Below, piece by piece: positions 53,005-61,675 of a stretch of DNA of 64,000 nt. Location of the stretch: the NCBI GenBank assembly GCA_009773555.1, contig WSXZ01000012.1, positions 62,001-126,000 of the forward strand, given 5' to 3'. Within the stretch, counting starts at the first letter, position 1. Each line of letters opens with the position of its first letter. The DNA is from Methylocystaceae bacterium (lineage in GTDB: Bacteria; Pseudomonadota; Alphaproteobacteria; Rhizobiales; Beijerinckiaceae). The notes beneath the pieces were generated by a model. The model was not told the origin of the DNA. It worked only from the letters and a program-made list of their open reading frames with translations, and did no database searches. A program made the translations under genes and the position numbers.

Positions 53005-54723
53005 GTGGATGGCCGTGTCCTCATTTTGGCGTCTCGCGGCCGCGATGCTGAACTGGCGGTCCGGATACTCGCCAGAGACCAAGTGTCCTGCCATATCTGC
53101 GCCGACGTTGCGGAGCTGGTGCGGGAAGCGGTCGGGGGCGCCGAAGCCGCCCTAGTGACGGAAGAATCCCTGGACAATGACGACGTCGGCGTGCTGCTAC
53201 GCTGGCTTGGAACGCAGCCGCCCTGGGCCAATTTTCCCTTTGTCGTGCTGGCCACGCCACGAGGTGACCTCGCGCAGGGGTCACGGGTGCCTGAATGGTC
53301 TGATACGATAAATGCAGTGCTGCTCGAACGGCCCCTTGGCGCGGCCGCATTGGGGAGCGCGGTGCAAGCCGCGCTGCGTGACCGCCAAAGACAGTATTTG
53401 GTCCGGGACTATCTCTTGGAGCGGGAGCAGGCCGCGGCGCATTTGGCGGCGGTGAACGCCTCGCTAGAGACCAGGATCGCAGACCGCACCGAAGCTCTGC
53501 GTGCCGCTTACGTCCGCCTCGCGGAAGAAGTGCGCGAGCGCGAGAAGACGCAGGCCCTGCTTATTCAAGCGCAAAAAGTGGAGGCGCTCGGCAAGCTCGC
53601 CGGCGGCATCGCTCACGACTTCAACAATATCCTTCAGGCGGTCGGGGGGGCGCTCTCCATCATTGACCGCCGCGCCGACGATGCAGTGAGCGCTCGGCGC
53701 CTCGCAGGTCTCGCGCTCAAGGCAGTGGAGCGAGGCGCGGCCATCACAGGCCGTCTACTCGCGTTCGGGCGCCGTAGCGACTTGCGCACCGAAACGTTGG
53801 ATGTGGCAAGCTTATTTACTGGGCTTCGAGAGATCCTGACGCCGACCCTTGGAGCCAACATCGAAGTCAACTTAAGTTCTGAACCGAATTTGCTATTTCG
53901 CGCGGACAAAGCGCAACTTGAAACGGTTCTCGTCAATCTTGCCGCCAACGCTCGCGACGCGATGACGGACGGCGGGCAGCTTTTGTTTTCCGCGGGGTCG
54001 GAGGTCGTATCCTCGGAAGGTCTCGAGCACGCTCACGGGGTTGCGCCAGGGCGCTATGTTCGGCTTACGGTCGCCGACAACGGCACGGGCATGGATGGGG
54101 CTACGCTCGCCCGTGCATGCGATCCCTTTTTCACCACCAAGCCGCAGGGCGCGGGAACCGGACTTGGTCTCGCCATGGCGGTGGGCTTCGCTTCGCAGTC
54201 CGGCGGGACTCTTGCAGTCGATAGTACTCCAGGCAAGGGCACAACAGTGACGTTGTGGTTGCCCGCGGCTGACTTTCACGGGGCTACCGACGCGGCGCCA
54301 TCGCAGAATGCGGAGGACGCAGCATCGATACCCCGTCCCACTGCGAAAAGCGCCCGGGTGCTGGTGGTCGACGATGAGGATTTGGTGCGTGAGACCCTCG
54401 CCGAGAATTTGGAATCCGAGGGCATCGGCGTGGTGACCGCCGCGAACGCGACCGATGCGTTGTCTCTGCTCGCTGCGGGGGAGGAAGTGGATGCCATCGT
54501 CACCGATCTTTCCATGCCAGGCATGGACGGCATCGCTCTCATCCGCGCCGCCCAGGAACGTCGCCCCGGGCTCCCAGCCGTGTTGCTCACAGGCTTCGCC
54601 AAGGACGACACGGCCATCGCGGTGAGCGGAGCAATTTCCGGGGCCTTTTCATTGCTGCGCAAACCAGCCAGCTTCCATGATGTCCTCGACACGGTCCAGT
54701 CATTGCTGGGGGCCAAGAAGTAA
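53005..54723 (+). CDS. hybrid histidine kinase with receiver domain
   Basis: A 572-residue cytosolic hybrid kinase. An N-terminal degenerate receiver-like domain (residues 1-125) and a coiled coil (RTEALRAAYVRLAEEVRERE) lead to the HisKA box LAGGIAHDFNNILQ (His204). The ATP-binding domain has NLAANARDAM, VADNGTGMD and GAGTGLGLAMA. A C-terminal receiver follows (VLVVDDEDLVRET, TDLSMPGMDG, LRKPASFHDVL). No membrane segment or PAS domain is seen. It is translated from GTG 53005, directly after the KaiC-like gene, so the ATPase probably regulates or is regulated by it. Confidence 0.9.
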   Translation: MDGRVLILASRGRDAELAVRILARDQVSCHICADVAELVREAVGGAEAALVTEESLDNDDVGVLLRWLGTQPPWANFPFVVLATPRGDLAQGSRVPEWSDTINAVLLERPLGAAALGSAVQAALRDRQRQYLVRDYLLEREQAAAHLAAVNASLETRIADRTEALRAAYVRLAEEVREREKTQALLIQAQKVEALGKLAGGIAHDFNNILQAVGGALSIIDRRADDAVSARRLAGLALKAVERGAAITGRLLAFGRRSDLRTETLDVASLFTGLREILTPTLGANIEVNLSSEPNLLFRADKAQLETVLVNLAANARDAMTDGGQLLFSAGSEVVSSEGLEHAHGVAPGRYVRLTVADNGTGMDGATLARACDPFFTTKPQGAGTGLGLAMAVGFASQSGGTLAVDSTPGKGTTVTLWLPAADFHGATDAAPSQNAEDAASIPRPTAKSARVLVVDDEDLVRETLAENLESEGIGVVTAANATDALSLLAAGEEVDAIVTDLSMPGMDGIALIRAAQERRPGLPAVLLTGFAKDDTAIAVSGAISGAFSLLRKPASFHDVLDTVQSLLGAKK

Positions 54724-54867
54724 GGGAGTTCGAGCGGAGGGGACCTTCGCCCCGATCGGCGGTTAGCGGTCGCGCGAAGCGCTCGGATGAGGCTTAATTA
54801 TTTCGCCCGCCGCTTGGGGGGCGCCAAGGCGCAACGTCGCGACAGTCCCAAACGCGTTCGGCGCTCT

Positions 54868-55230
54868 TCAAGCCGTCCCCGCGATCGCTTTCTTAATCAA
54901 GTCCATTAAAACTTGCGCTTTATAGGGCTTCGTCGCCCACGCTGTGCTTACGAATCGGTCGGGAACACGTTCGCCGCTCGTGTAGCCGGTTGTGAAAATG
55001 ACGGGAATCCCGCGGGCGACAAAAACATCGGCAGCCGGAAAGACCATTTTGTTATCGAGGTTTACGTCCAGTATTGCGATGTCAGCGGTGATTGAGGCAG
55101 CGATTTCTTCGGCCTCGCCAACGCTTGCCGCGGAGCCTACGATCTCGACGTCATAGGCCTCCAGCATCATCTCCAGGCTGAGCAGGATGAGAGCATCGTC
55201 CTCAGCTACAAAAGCGCGCACTTTGGGCAA
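54868..55230 (-). CDS. single-domain response regulator
   Basis: A 120-residue stand-alone receiver: acidic pocket AEDDALIL, phospho-acceptor Asp55 in ILDVNLDNK, switch Thr in FTTGYTSG and Lys in TKPYKAQVL. No output domain, so it would act by phosphotransfer or protein contact (CheY/DivK-like). It converges on the histidine kinase gene and is probably part of the same signalling cargo. Confidence 0.88.
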   Translation of the reverse strand: MPKVRAFVAEDDALILLSLEMMLEAYDVEIVGSAASVGEAEEIAASITADIAILDVNLDNKMVFPAADVFVARGIPVIFTTGYTSGERVPDRFVSTAWATKPYKAQVLMDLIKKAIAGTA

Positions 55231-55593
55231 AGAAACCTCCGCTCGTAGACCTGTCCCTGGAACCCTGCAAACTCGGGGCAGAATCCGCTAGATGCTACAT
55301 TGGGTCAGATTTCGCCCTTTCAGGCGCCGGGCGGCCAGGAGGGCCTAATATTCGAGCCCACTTTGAGGGCTTCGAGGTGCGAGGGGTCGGTTCTTATGCA
55401 GGCGCTCGTGCTCCCTTCCTCGTCCGACACCAAAGAGGTAGACGATGCTCTCAGCATTTCAGAGCAAGTCGAAACTCTGAGGGCAACAGGTGGCGCGGCC
55501 GTCAATTGCAATGGCCGCGTCGCACAGCACCGTCGTAATCCTCTATCGATGGTCGGCGTCAGGACTTACCCACTCGTCGCTATTCGACAGGAG

Positions 55594-55710
55594 ATAGCTG
55601 CACTTTCGTCACAGCTGTAGCAGCGCAGATTCGGTGATAGCCATCAGCGATGATCAAAGGATTACTTTTTTTCCTTTCACCGCGGACCATCTTGCAGAGC
55701 GTGCGGGTCT
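55594..55710 (-). pseudogene. fragment of a ParB-like nuclease-domain protein
   Basis: On the minus strand a short frame reads RTLCKMVRGERKKSNPLIIA then DGYHRICAA before becoming unrelated and stopping. NPLIIADGYHRICA is the core of a ParB-like domain in a family of phage and plasmid proteins. No complete gene surrounds it, so it appears to be a remnant within the Mu-like element. The preceding 360 bases (55231-55593) show no gene. Confidence 0.6.
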
Positions 55711-55861
55711 GTTGAACCCCAGATTTCGACCGCAAGCTTGAGAAGGATCATCACCCCATTCGCACCCCCCAAGGGCCGCTTTGGGTCAAGAGCGGAAATT
55801 CAAATTGACGGGAAAACGCCACGCGTTGAAGACGGCCGCCCGAGGACTATAGTCAGGCCTC

Positions 55862-55927
55862 GTGAGGGCGCAAAATCGTGTGGCAGGGCAATACGCCCGC
55901 GGAGGGGGCCAGCGTCCTCCCCGTCAC
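55862..55927. repeat. structured repeat, copy 1
   Basis: A 66-base unit that can fold as a three-way junction. A closing stem GTGAGGG/CCGTCAC (one mismatch) surrounds a first hairpin GGGC-AATAC-GCCC and a second GGAGG...CCTCC. Copy 2 at 56155 keeps every stem while the loops differ. Function unknown; it may be a non-coding RNA or recombination element. Confidence 0.55.
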
Positions 55928-56154
55928 GCCTACCAAAATTGGAGAACGCTGCCTCCAGTTCGGGACTCGGCAACCAACTCCCCATGCCACCAGATAAAAT
56001 CGCCGTTAAAGCACCATTGAACGCCAAGGGCGCGTTTTTCGAAGGCGTATGGGCCCAAGACAGCGGATTTCTGGACTGGCGCGCCAGAGGGCCGTTTCTG
56101 CGAAGATCGCGCTCGCGCGTTGTAGGAATCGCTTGGACGCTATATTCGGCGGTC

Positions 56155-56221
56155 GTGACGGCGCAAAATCGAGCAGGCCGGGCAATGCGCCCGCGGAGGG
56201 AACTGGCGTCCTCCCCGTCAC
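56155..56221. repeat. structured repeat, copy 2
   Basis: A 67-base unit starting 293 bases after copy 1. The closing stem is perfect, GTGACGG/CCGTCAC, with hairpins GGGC-AATGC-GCCC and GGAGG...CCTCC and a shared GGCGCAAAATCG segment. No open frame with protein-like composition spans the two copies, and the region 55711-56234 has no gene. Confidence 0.55.
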
Positions 56222-56234
56222 GCCCCTTAATTCT

Positions 56235-56504
56235 CTATTCGCGATCCCCCGGCCGACTCGGCTTTCGTAAGGGATTTTCGCCGGAGGGGCGTCTTGAGGC
56301 GCGCAGCCTTGCGCCGGACAGGCGCGAGCGAACGGCCAAGGAACTCGGCGCGCAGCGCCCGCGCCTGTCCCACACATAGGCGAGGCAATGAGCGCAGACC
56401 CATTCCAGGCCGATGCGTCGCGCCAGTCGCAGCCCATGATTGGCGCGCCGCACGATCGCCGCGCGATCGTAGCTTCCGTCGTCTTTGAGGAGCTGGCGCG
56501 CCAT
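56235..56504 (-). CDS. small phage-type hypothetical protein
   Basis: An 89-residue Arg-rich protein, MARQLLKDDGSYDRAAIVRR, ANHGLRLARRIGLEWVCAHC, LAYVWDRR. The DGxYDRAAIxRxA ... W...CLxxVW pattern is found in small hypothetical proteins of Mu-like and other transposable phages. The long Arg/Ser tail after VWDRR may mean the true stop has been lost. It starts 71 bases after the stop of the MuA-barrel protein. Confidence 0.5.
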   Translation of the reverse strand: MARQLLKDDGSYDRAAIVRRANHGLRLARRIGLEWVCAHCLAYVWDRRGRCAPSSLAVRSRLSGARLRASRRPSGENPLRKPSRPGDRE

Positions 56505-56575
56505 GAAGGTTCTGACTAAGACCCTGGCCGGCCGGCGCGACGGCGAAGCTCCGCGTCGGCCGGCGGAGCGCGGCG

Positions 56576-57304
56576 TCAATCGGCCGATGCTGGCCTAGCT
56601 TTTTCCGGCTGGGAGGCCTTCGCCGTCATCGCCTCCGAAGCGCCGGCTGGCTCCGGCTTCGCCACCCCGATCAAGCCGCCGTCGAGGTCGAGGATCATGA
56701 GGCGGGTCAGATGTCCGACTTTCGGGATGAAAACTGCGACCCGTTCGCCGTGAAGCGGCTGCATCGCCGCGCAGCTCCAAAAACGCCCGTCCAATCGCAC
56801 GCCGCCATGCTCGACGGTGCGAAACGCCTTGAGAAAGGCCGCATAGATCGGCCCTCGCGTGTCCGGCGCCGCGCCATTCTCAGCGGCGTCAAGGATATCC
56901 GCAGCCGCCAACAAGGCTTCGACCACGTCGGCTCCCGCCCGCGGCGCGCCCTCGGCTTCAATCGCCATGCTGGCGATGCAGCGGCCGAGCGCCGCCGATG
57001 CGCAGAGCAGCGTCCCGGAGACGTTCTTCGACGCAGGAACCGAGTCGAGCGCGGCGATGATCTCGCCAAAGCCGCGAAGATCGGATAGCGCCTCTCGCGC
57101 GCAGCGCGCATTGGCGGACAGCTCGAATTGCTCGGACGCCTCAATCGAAAGGCCGACGATGCGGCGGCCGATCGCCGCCGCGCCGCGCAGAAGATATTCA
57201 GAGTCGGCTTTATCCCCCGGGATGCAGTCCAGCGCATCTAGAATGTCGCCGAGATGGCCGATATCGTTCAACGCCTCCCTGGCGTGGCATGTCAGTTCGC
57301 TCAT
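56576..57304 (-). CDS. protein with two helical repeats and a MuA-like beta-barrel domain
   Basis: A 242-residue protein. Two related helical units of about 55 residues (CHAREALNDIGHLGDILDAL ... RRIVGLSIEA and CAREALSDLRGFGEIIAALD ... RCIASMAIEA) fill the first half. The second half contains VRLDGRFWSCAAMQPLHGER then VAVFIPKVGHLTRLMILDLD and GGLIGVAKPE. This closely follows the MuA beta-barrel of the neighbouring transposase (GGRFWTCSELRERISDRVTV, LIPKFEQWDRLPL, GNLIGFAEE). No DDE catalytic core. It could bind DNA or modulate the transposase. Start at ATG 57304. Confidence 0.65.
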   Translation of the reverse strand: MSELTCHAREALNDIGHLGDILDALDCIPGDKADSEYLLRGAAAIGRRIVGLSIEASEQFELSANARCAREALSDLRGFGEIIAALDSVPASKNVSGTLLCASAALGRCIASMAIEAEGAPRAGADVVEALLAAADILDAAENGAAPDTRGPIYAAFLKAFRTVEHGGVRLDGRFWSCAAMQPLHGERVAVFIPKVGHLTRLMILDLDGGLIGVAKPEPAGASEAMTAKASQPEKARPASAD

Positions 57305-57351
57305 ATTGAAAGACTTTCTGTTTGGGTGAGAAAACGCGTTATCCAGGCGCG

Positions 57352-57759
57352 TCACGCCGAAGCGCGCGCTTTTGTGAGCTTCTTTCGTGCGGGCTTTTGC
57401 GGCTTTGCGGCGCGTCCGCCAGCCTTCCGCGGCCTGGTTCGTCGTATCGCCGCCGCCAATCGTTCGGCTTCGGCCGCTTCCTTCAAAAACCCTTCGAGAA
57501 ATATTTCCTTGTCCTGGAAAATCTCCGTCTCCAAAAGCAGCCGTCGTATGTCCGCAAGGATTTTGTCGAACTCAAATGTTCTGGCGTAGGCGTGGCGGAC
57601 GTCGAGGTTCTCCAATTTCATGTCGTGGCGAAGCGCGCCCACTCTGCCCTCAAGATGTTCGGCATTGTCGAGCAACCTCTTGATAACCGTCTCATGCCAT
57701 AGATGCTTGAGATGTTGAGTGCGTTCGTCGTAATCTCTCATCGATCGTATGCTGCTCAT
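57352..57759 (-). CDS. coiled-coil hypothetical protein
   Basis: A 135-residue charged, mostly helical protein: MSSIRSMRDYDERTQHLKHL, NAEHLEGRVGALRHDMKLEN, LETEIFQDKEIFLEGFLKEA, ending in a Lys/Arg/Ala-rich tail that could bind nucleic acid. No recognised domain. Start at ATG 57759. It lies in the leftward early operon of the Mu-like element. Confidence 0.6.
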   Translation of the reverse strand: MSSIRSMRDYDERTQHLKHLWHETVIKRLLDNAEHLEGRVGALRHDMKLENLDVRHAYARTFEFDKILADIRRLLLETEIFQDKEIFLEGFLKEAAEAERLAAAIRRTRPRKAGGRAAKPQKPARKKLTKARASA

Positions 57760-57916
57760 GGACTTCACCTGTCTGTCGTGGTTTACGATCATGCGAGGCG
57801 GGCGTAGCAGCGCCCGTCTCGCGCCTTCCAAGTCGCAAAGCTTGCGACTTGATCTCTTCCGCCGAAAAAAGTTGCAAAGACTGCGACTATTTCCTGCGCG
57901 GCGATTTCCCGCTCAA

Positions 57917-58177
57917 CTATTGCTTCGTGCTTGACGACTGGATTTCTGCCTGCACATCGCTTCGAAAGCGACGCCGTGCTCTAAGTGGAACTTGGCTATA
58001 TGCGTGATCGTCTCGAACATCCGCCGACATAAGTCGCAGCCCTACGGTCACCGCTTCATTGTTGATTTCTCGAATTGCGCTTATGGTCACGCTTTGCGGG
58101 CCGATGATATCGACGAGCCTTTCCTTGCTGAGCGAAAGAAGCTCTTCGCGTGTGAAAATCGGTCCTTGCGTCATCAA
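57917..58177 (-). CDS. hypothetical protein of the Mu-like early operon
   Basis: An 86-residue protein, MMTQGPIFTREELLSLSKER, then LVDIIGPQSVTISAIREINN and a basic Ser-rich end. Its start overlaps the gemA stop by four bases, so it is translated with gemA. No family recognised. Confidence 0.6.
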   Translation of the reverse strand: MMTQGPIFTREELLSLSKERLVDIIGPQSVTISAIREINNEAVTVGLRLMSADVRDDHAYSQVPLRARRRFRSDVQAEIQSSSTKQ

Positions 58178-58608
58178 GCACTCCGATCTGAGGACTGGTC
58201 AGCTGTTTCAGCCTTGCGCCGGATCATGGCGCGAAGACCGTTGATCGCCTTTCCGGCCGCATCCAACGAAAGAAAGCGGAGCGCCGAAACACCGTAGGAA
58301 CGTTCGATCCAGGCGTTGAGCGCTTTTTCGGAACCGTCGATCGTCGACCATTCCTCCCAAAGCTTGCGGATCACCGCGACCTGCTTTGGTGTCGCCATCC
58401 CTCGCCGCGCGCCGAAGCTGGTCGCGGACGTGTGCCTGAACCCAAGCCGCTTCGCCTCCCTGACAAACGCGTTCAATCCCACATTGTCGAGGTCTTTCGC
58501 GCTCTCGACGCCGGCCGCCTCACGCAAGAGATGTCGATAGGTTTCCTCGTCGAGGGCGAGTTGTCGCTTGACGATCTGAACGAGCCTTAGCTGCTTTGCG
58601 TTCAACAT
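58174..58608 (-). CDS. gemA: GemA/Gp16 (DUF1018) regulatory protein
   Basis: A 144-residue protein of the Mu Gp16/GemA family: LVQIVKRQLALDEETYRHLL with AAGVESAKDLDNVGLNAFVR at the N-terminus and ATPKQVAVIRKLWEEWSTID, then SYGVSALRFLSLDAAGKAIN. GemA modulates host and phage gene expression and DNA gyrase-related processes in Mu. It sits 59 bases after the MuB stop, as expected for a Mu early operon. Confidence 0.88.
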   Translation of the reverse strand: MLNAKQLRLVQIVKRQLALDEETYRHLLREAAGVESAKDLDNVGLNAFVREAKRLGFRHTSATSFGARRGMATPKQVAVIRKLWEEWSTIDGSEKALNAWIERSYGVSALRFLSLDAAGKAINGLRAMIRRKAETADQSSDRSA

Positions 58609-58667
58609 TCCGCTATTCCGCTGCTCCGTTCGCTTTCGGGGCTCTCACGCGGCCATACGAGCGCGCT

Positions 58668-59435
58668 TCACAAATCGTCGTCATCTCGAGAGAGCATTCG
58701 CAGGCCACGCTTCTTCTTGAGAAAGGCGGCGGCTTCGCGGATTTCATTTGAGCCGATATCGCTTCCGGCTGACCCGGCGCGCGCAGCGGACAGCATTTCG
58801 ACAAGCTCGCGAATCGACTGCTTGGCGGCGAACTGGATGCAGGCTTGCAAAGCTTCTTGTCCGACGACCCCATAGGCGACCGCAATGGCCTTATGATCTT
58901 CTTCCGAGGCTTCGCCGACGATAAATTGCCGCCCACAACGGCTCTCAATTTGATCAAGATTGCCGGCTTTGGCGCGCGATCGCTTCAAGAGCTTGTCATT
59001 GCCGCAGAAGACGACGGGCAGACCGTGCCGGTAGGGAAAATCTGAGACTTCCTGCAAAACAGAAAGGTCGATCTTGTGCGCCTCGTCGACGACGAGGAAA
59101 TCGCCCATGGCTTGCCACGCGGTGAGAAATTCTTCGATCGCTTCGAAAGCCGCCTTGCAGGAACTCGTATTGCTGAAATGCGAGCCATAGTGGTCACCGA
59201 GAATGTCAGCGAGCGAACAAAGCGCCGCGCGTGGCGTCGCGTCGCTGACATTGGCGCGCCAATATATTCCTCGAGCAAACGGGCGGCGCCCGTCGATTTC
59301 GCGCAACAAGGTGACCGTCTTGCCCTGCCCCGCCTTGCCTTTGATAACGACGGCGGTCTTGCTCTGTAGGGCGTATTCGACACTCGCGCGCACGCCGCGC
59401 GTGATCGTCGTTTCGACAAAAAAATAGTCGCTCAT
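58668..59435 (-). CDS. MuB-like transposition ATPase
   Basis: A 255-residue AAA+ ATPase. Walker A GKAGQGKT (33-40), Walker B FLVVDEAHKID (about 113-123), and FCGNDKLLKRSRAKAGNLDQ containing sensor-like residues. MuB binds target DNA, activates MuA and confers target immunity. Shorter than Mu MuB (312 residues), lacking the N-terminal helix-turn-helix part, similar to the TniB/ExeA-like forms. Overlaps the transposase gene by four bases. Confidence 0.92.
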   Translation of the reverse strand: MSDYFFVETTITRGVRASVEYALQSKTAVVIKGKAGQGKTVTLLREIDGRRPFARGIYWRANVSDATPRAALCSLADILGDHYGSHFSNTSSCKAAFEAIEEFLTAWQAMGDFLVVDEAHKIDLSVLQEVSDFPYRHGLPVVFCGNDKLLKRSRAKAGNLDQIESRCGRQFIVGEASEEDHKAIAVAYGVVGQEALQACIQFAAKQSIRELVEMLSAARAGSAGSDIGSNEIREAAAFLKKKRGLRMLSRDDDDL

Positions 59436-61411
59436 TGCTGTTTGGCTCCCTGAATGCGGCGGATGAAGTCTTCGTCGAATGCCGCCTCCATCTCGCGCAC
59501 GGCGTCCTCGCGGGCGCGCTTAACCTTGGGATTTTCCTTCACCCCACGCGCGATCGCGCGCGCAGAGTCGGAGGCCGTCACGCGCGCGCCAATCGGCGCT
59601 GGAAGCATCTTGGGAGCAGTGTTTGCGAGCGCCAAAACTTCGCCGACAACGTCGATATCTGGCGCTGACCTATCGAGCCTGCGAACCGCTGCGACGCGTT
59701 CGCGCTGTTGTTTCTCGCTTGCGCGCGCGCCGGCTGGGTCGAGATATCTATATTCTACCGCTTCTTCAGCGAAGCCTATGAGGTTGCCGCGCTCGTCTTC
59801 GAGCGGTAGGCGGTCCCATTGCTCGAATTTTGGAATGAGCACAGTCACCCGATCGCTGATGCGCTCGCGCAGCTCGCTGCATGTCCAAAAGCGTCCCCCG
59901 ACGGCGATATAGCCGTTCTTGATGACGCGCGCCTCGCGCGTTGAAAAGGCAGTGAAGAAGGCGTCCGGGTCGACTTCCGTCATATGCCAACCGCCCCTGA
60001 CCGCGCGGTTGTAGGCTTCTGTGGGCGAAAGACCTTTCAATTGCCCGCGTTGCGGCAACGCGTGATATTGAGTAACGATCGCGCCGCAGACCTCTCGGAA
60101 TTGCTCGAATGTGCCGCCGGTGTCGACGGGCGCCTTCCCGACGTTGGCGACTTTGGATTTCATCCTGTCGCCGCCGATGTAGCCTGGCAATTTTGCGAAG
60201 TAGTGGCGCAAGATCGCGAAGACGCCTTCAATCGCCTTGGCGCGTGCGTTATACGGTTTTGCGTGTATGAGAACGCGTTCCCCGTCATTGCCCGCGAGCT
60301 TCATGGCGTCGGGGATAAACTCGGCAAAGTTATATTCCGATCCATTATCGAGATAGAGCGTTTTCGGCAGTCCCCAAGCAGACGCCATCTCCATGAAGCT
60401 GGCGATGACATGCGCGTTGCGAATGCCTATGCCCTTGGGAAGAAAGACAACCGTCATCCACAGGCGCTTCGTCGCAACGTCGAGCCAACAGATCGCCTTG
60501 GCGTAGCGCTGAAAACCGTCGACCTCGGGCAACAGGAAATCGAGAGGATGCACGTCGCCGACGATGACATCCATCGGCGCCAGTCCGTCGATCGTGCGAC
60601 GGATGGCGGGCGCGCTATCCTGCCATGCTTTCCGGTCTTTCTTGAGTTTGGCGACGGTCCGATATTCGCACTCCGCCTTGACGATATGGAGAGGGATGTC
60701 GCAAACGCCGTTCGGCGGCTCGAAACCGCGCTCCCTGACGAGTTTCTCAAGGTGACGTGCGGCGTCCAGGCGGATTGCGGAAATGCTTTCCCACGCCTTG
60801 TGCCAGCCCCGAATGCGAGCTTTCAGAGCTTCCTCGATGGCCGCCAAATTCTCTAACCCGACGTCGCGCGCCCAGGCATCGAATTTCGCGGTGACGATCG
60901 TGCGTTTCGTCCTGTGATCATTGCGCTTGGCGCGACCTAATGCTCTGACGCCGTTGCGTTGATAATCTGCGAGGAAGCGATTGAGCGTGCGCATGCTGTA
61001 GCACCGAAATGTGCCCGAGCCCTTGACGTCGGGCAGCTTCTTTTCGCTCCATGCGCGAAGGACATTCGCGCGGGCGACGGTGCCCTCCTTCGTCGCTTCG
61101 ACTCCCTCGACAAAGCGGGAAAACCACTCCAGGACCGCATCGAAGTGGGTTGCGAAGGTTCGCGGCGAAACGGGTGTTGAAGGGGCGTTCAAATGGGCCT
61201 TCAAACGCTCTCGAACGTCGATTGGAAGGGAGTCGACGCGAACTTGATATTGGACTCCAGCCTTCCCGCCGCGACCGCTAACTGTCCTGACGACGAGTCG
61301 AGCCCCACGCCAAGACTTGCCTTCTTTCCCTCTTAAACAAGCCTTTTCAACTGCCTGCCGACTGAGGCTTAGAGACGCTGCGACTTCAGCTATCGTAACC
61401 CAATTCTTCAC
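59432..61411 (-). CDS. MuA-like DDE transposase
   Basis: A 659-residue transposase close to the 663 residues of MuA. It has an N-terminal winged-helix (VTIAEVAASLSLSRQAVEKA), the rve-type DDE core with Asp286 (VIVGDVHPLDF), Asp355 (LYLDNGSEY) and Glu395 (KAIEGVF), and then the beta-barrel GYIAVGGRFWTCSELRERIS. A basic C-terminal tail for MuB and end assembly completes it (VKRAREDAVREMEAAFDEDF). All catalytic residues are intact, so the element may still move. Start overlaps the Ner-like stop by four bases. Confidence 0.94.
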   Translation of the reverse strand: MKNWVTIAEVAASLSLSRQAVEKACLRGKEGKSWRGARLVVRTVSGRGGKAGVQYQVRVDSLPIDVRERLKAHLNAPSTPVSPRTFATHFDAVLEWFSRFVEGVEATKEGTVARANVLRAWSEKKLPDVKGSGTFRCYSMRTLNRFLADYQRNGVRALGRAKRNDHRTKRTIVTAKFDAWARDVGLENLAAIEEALKARIRGWHKAWESISAIRLDAARHLEKLVRERGFEPPNGVCDIPLHIVKAECEYRTVAKLKKDRKAWQDSAPAIRRTIDGLAPMDVIVGDVHPLDFLLPEVDGFQRYAKAICWLDVATKRLWMTVVFLPKGIGIRNAHVIASFMEMASAWGLPKTLYLDNGSEYNFAEFIPDAMKLAGNDGERVLIHAKPYNARAKAIEGVFAILRHYFAKLPGYIGGDRMKSKVANVGKAPVDTGGTFEQFREVCGAIVTQYHALPQRGQLKGLSPTEAYNRAVRGGWHMTEVDPDAFFTAFSTREARVIKNGYIAVGGRFWTCSELRERISDRVTVLIPKFEQWDRLPLEDERGNLIGFAEEAVEYRYLDPAGARASEKQQRERVAAVRRLDRSAPDIDVVGEVLALANTAPKMLPAPIGARVTASDSARAIARGVKENPKVKRAREDAVREMEAAFDEDFIRRIQGAKQQ

Positions 61412-61644
61412 TTCGCCTGCGCCTCGAACAGCTCTGAGATGAGGCGTTGTCGGATTTCAATTGCTTTCCGACTGTGGCGTTCCCCTTTAAGGGCCTTCTC
61501 GGCCGTTTGCCTATTAATGCCTTCGGCTCTACACCAAGCGGACAGGCTTGATCGCCGTGCCGTTAGAGCGGCGCGAACCGCGACGTAAAGGTCACCCGAA
61601 CCAACGGCAACCGTTTTGAGAGTTACAGTATGTTGGTGCAACAT
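61408..61644 (-). CDS. Ner-like DNA-binding protein
   Basis: A 78-residue protein with a helix-turn-helix (SLSAWCRAEGINRQTAEKAL) in the position of Mu ner, first gene of the leftward early operon, overlapping the transposase gene by four bases. Ner-type proteins down-regulate early and repressor promoters. Direct sequence likeness to Ner is modest, so the call leans on position. Confidence 0.65.
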   Translation of the reverse strand: MLHQHTVTLKTVAVGSGDLYVAVRAALTARRSSLSAWCRAEGINRQTAEKALKGERHSRKAIEIRQRLISELFEAQAK

Positions 61645-61675
61645 GATTAACTATTTGCACTAGGTGTATGTGCAT
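61620..61675. promoter_or_regulatory. divergent early/repressor control region
   Basis: Only 23 bases separate the Ner-like and repressor starts, so the two promoters must overlap the 5' ends of the genes. TGCAC-TAGGTGTAT-GTGCA is a small inverted repeat covering the repressor start, and ATGATTAACTATTTGCA is AT-rich. This is the expected operator zone of a Mu-type lysis/lysogeny switch. Confidence 0.45.

Noticed and set aside
55300..55620. 106-codon plus-strand frame in the element
   Set aside because: No protein-like composition, and its end is antisense to the ParB-like remnant.
55738..56379. 213-codon plus-strand frame spanning the structured repeats
   Set aside because: Arg/Pro/Ser-rich translation and internal duplication caused by the repeats; not gene-like.
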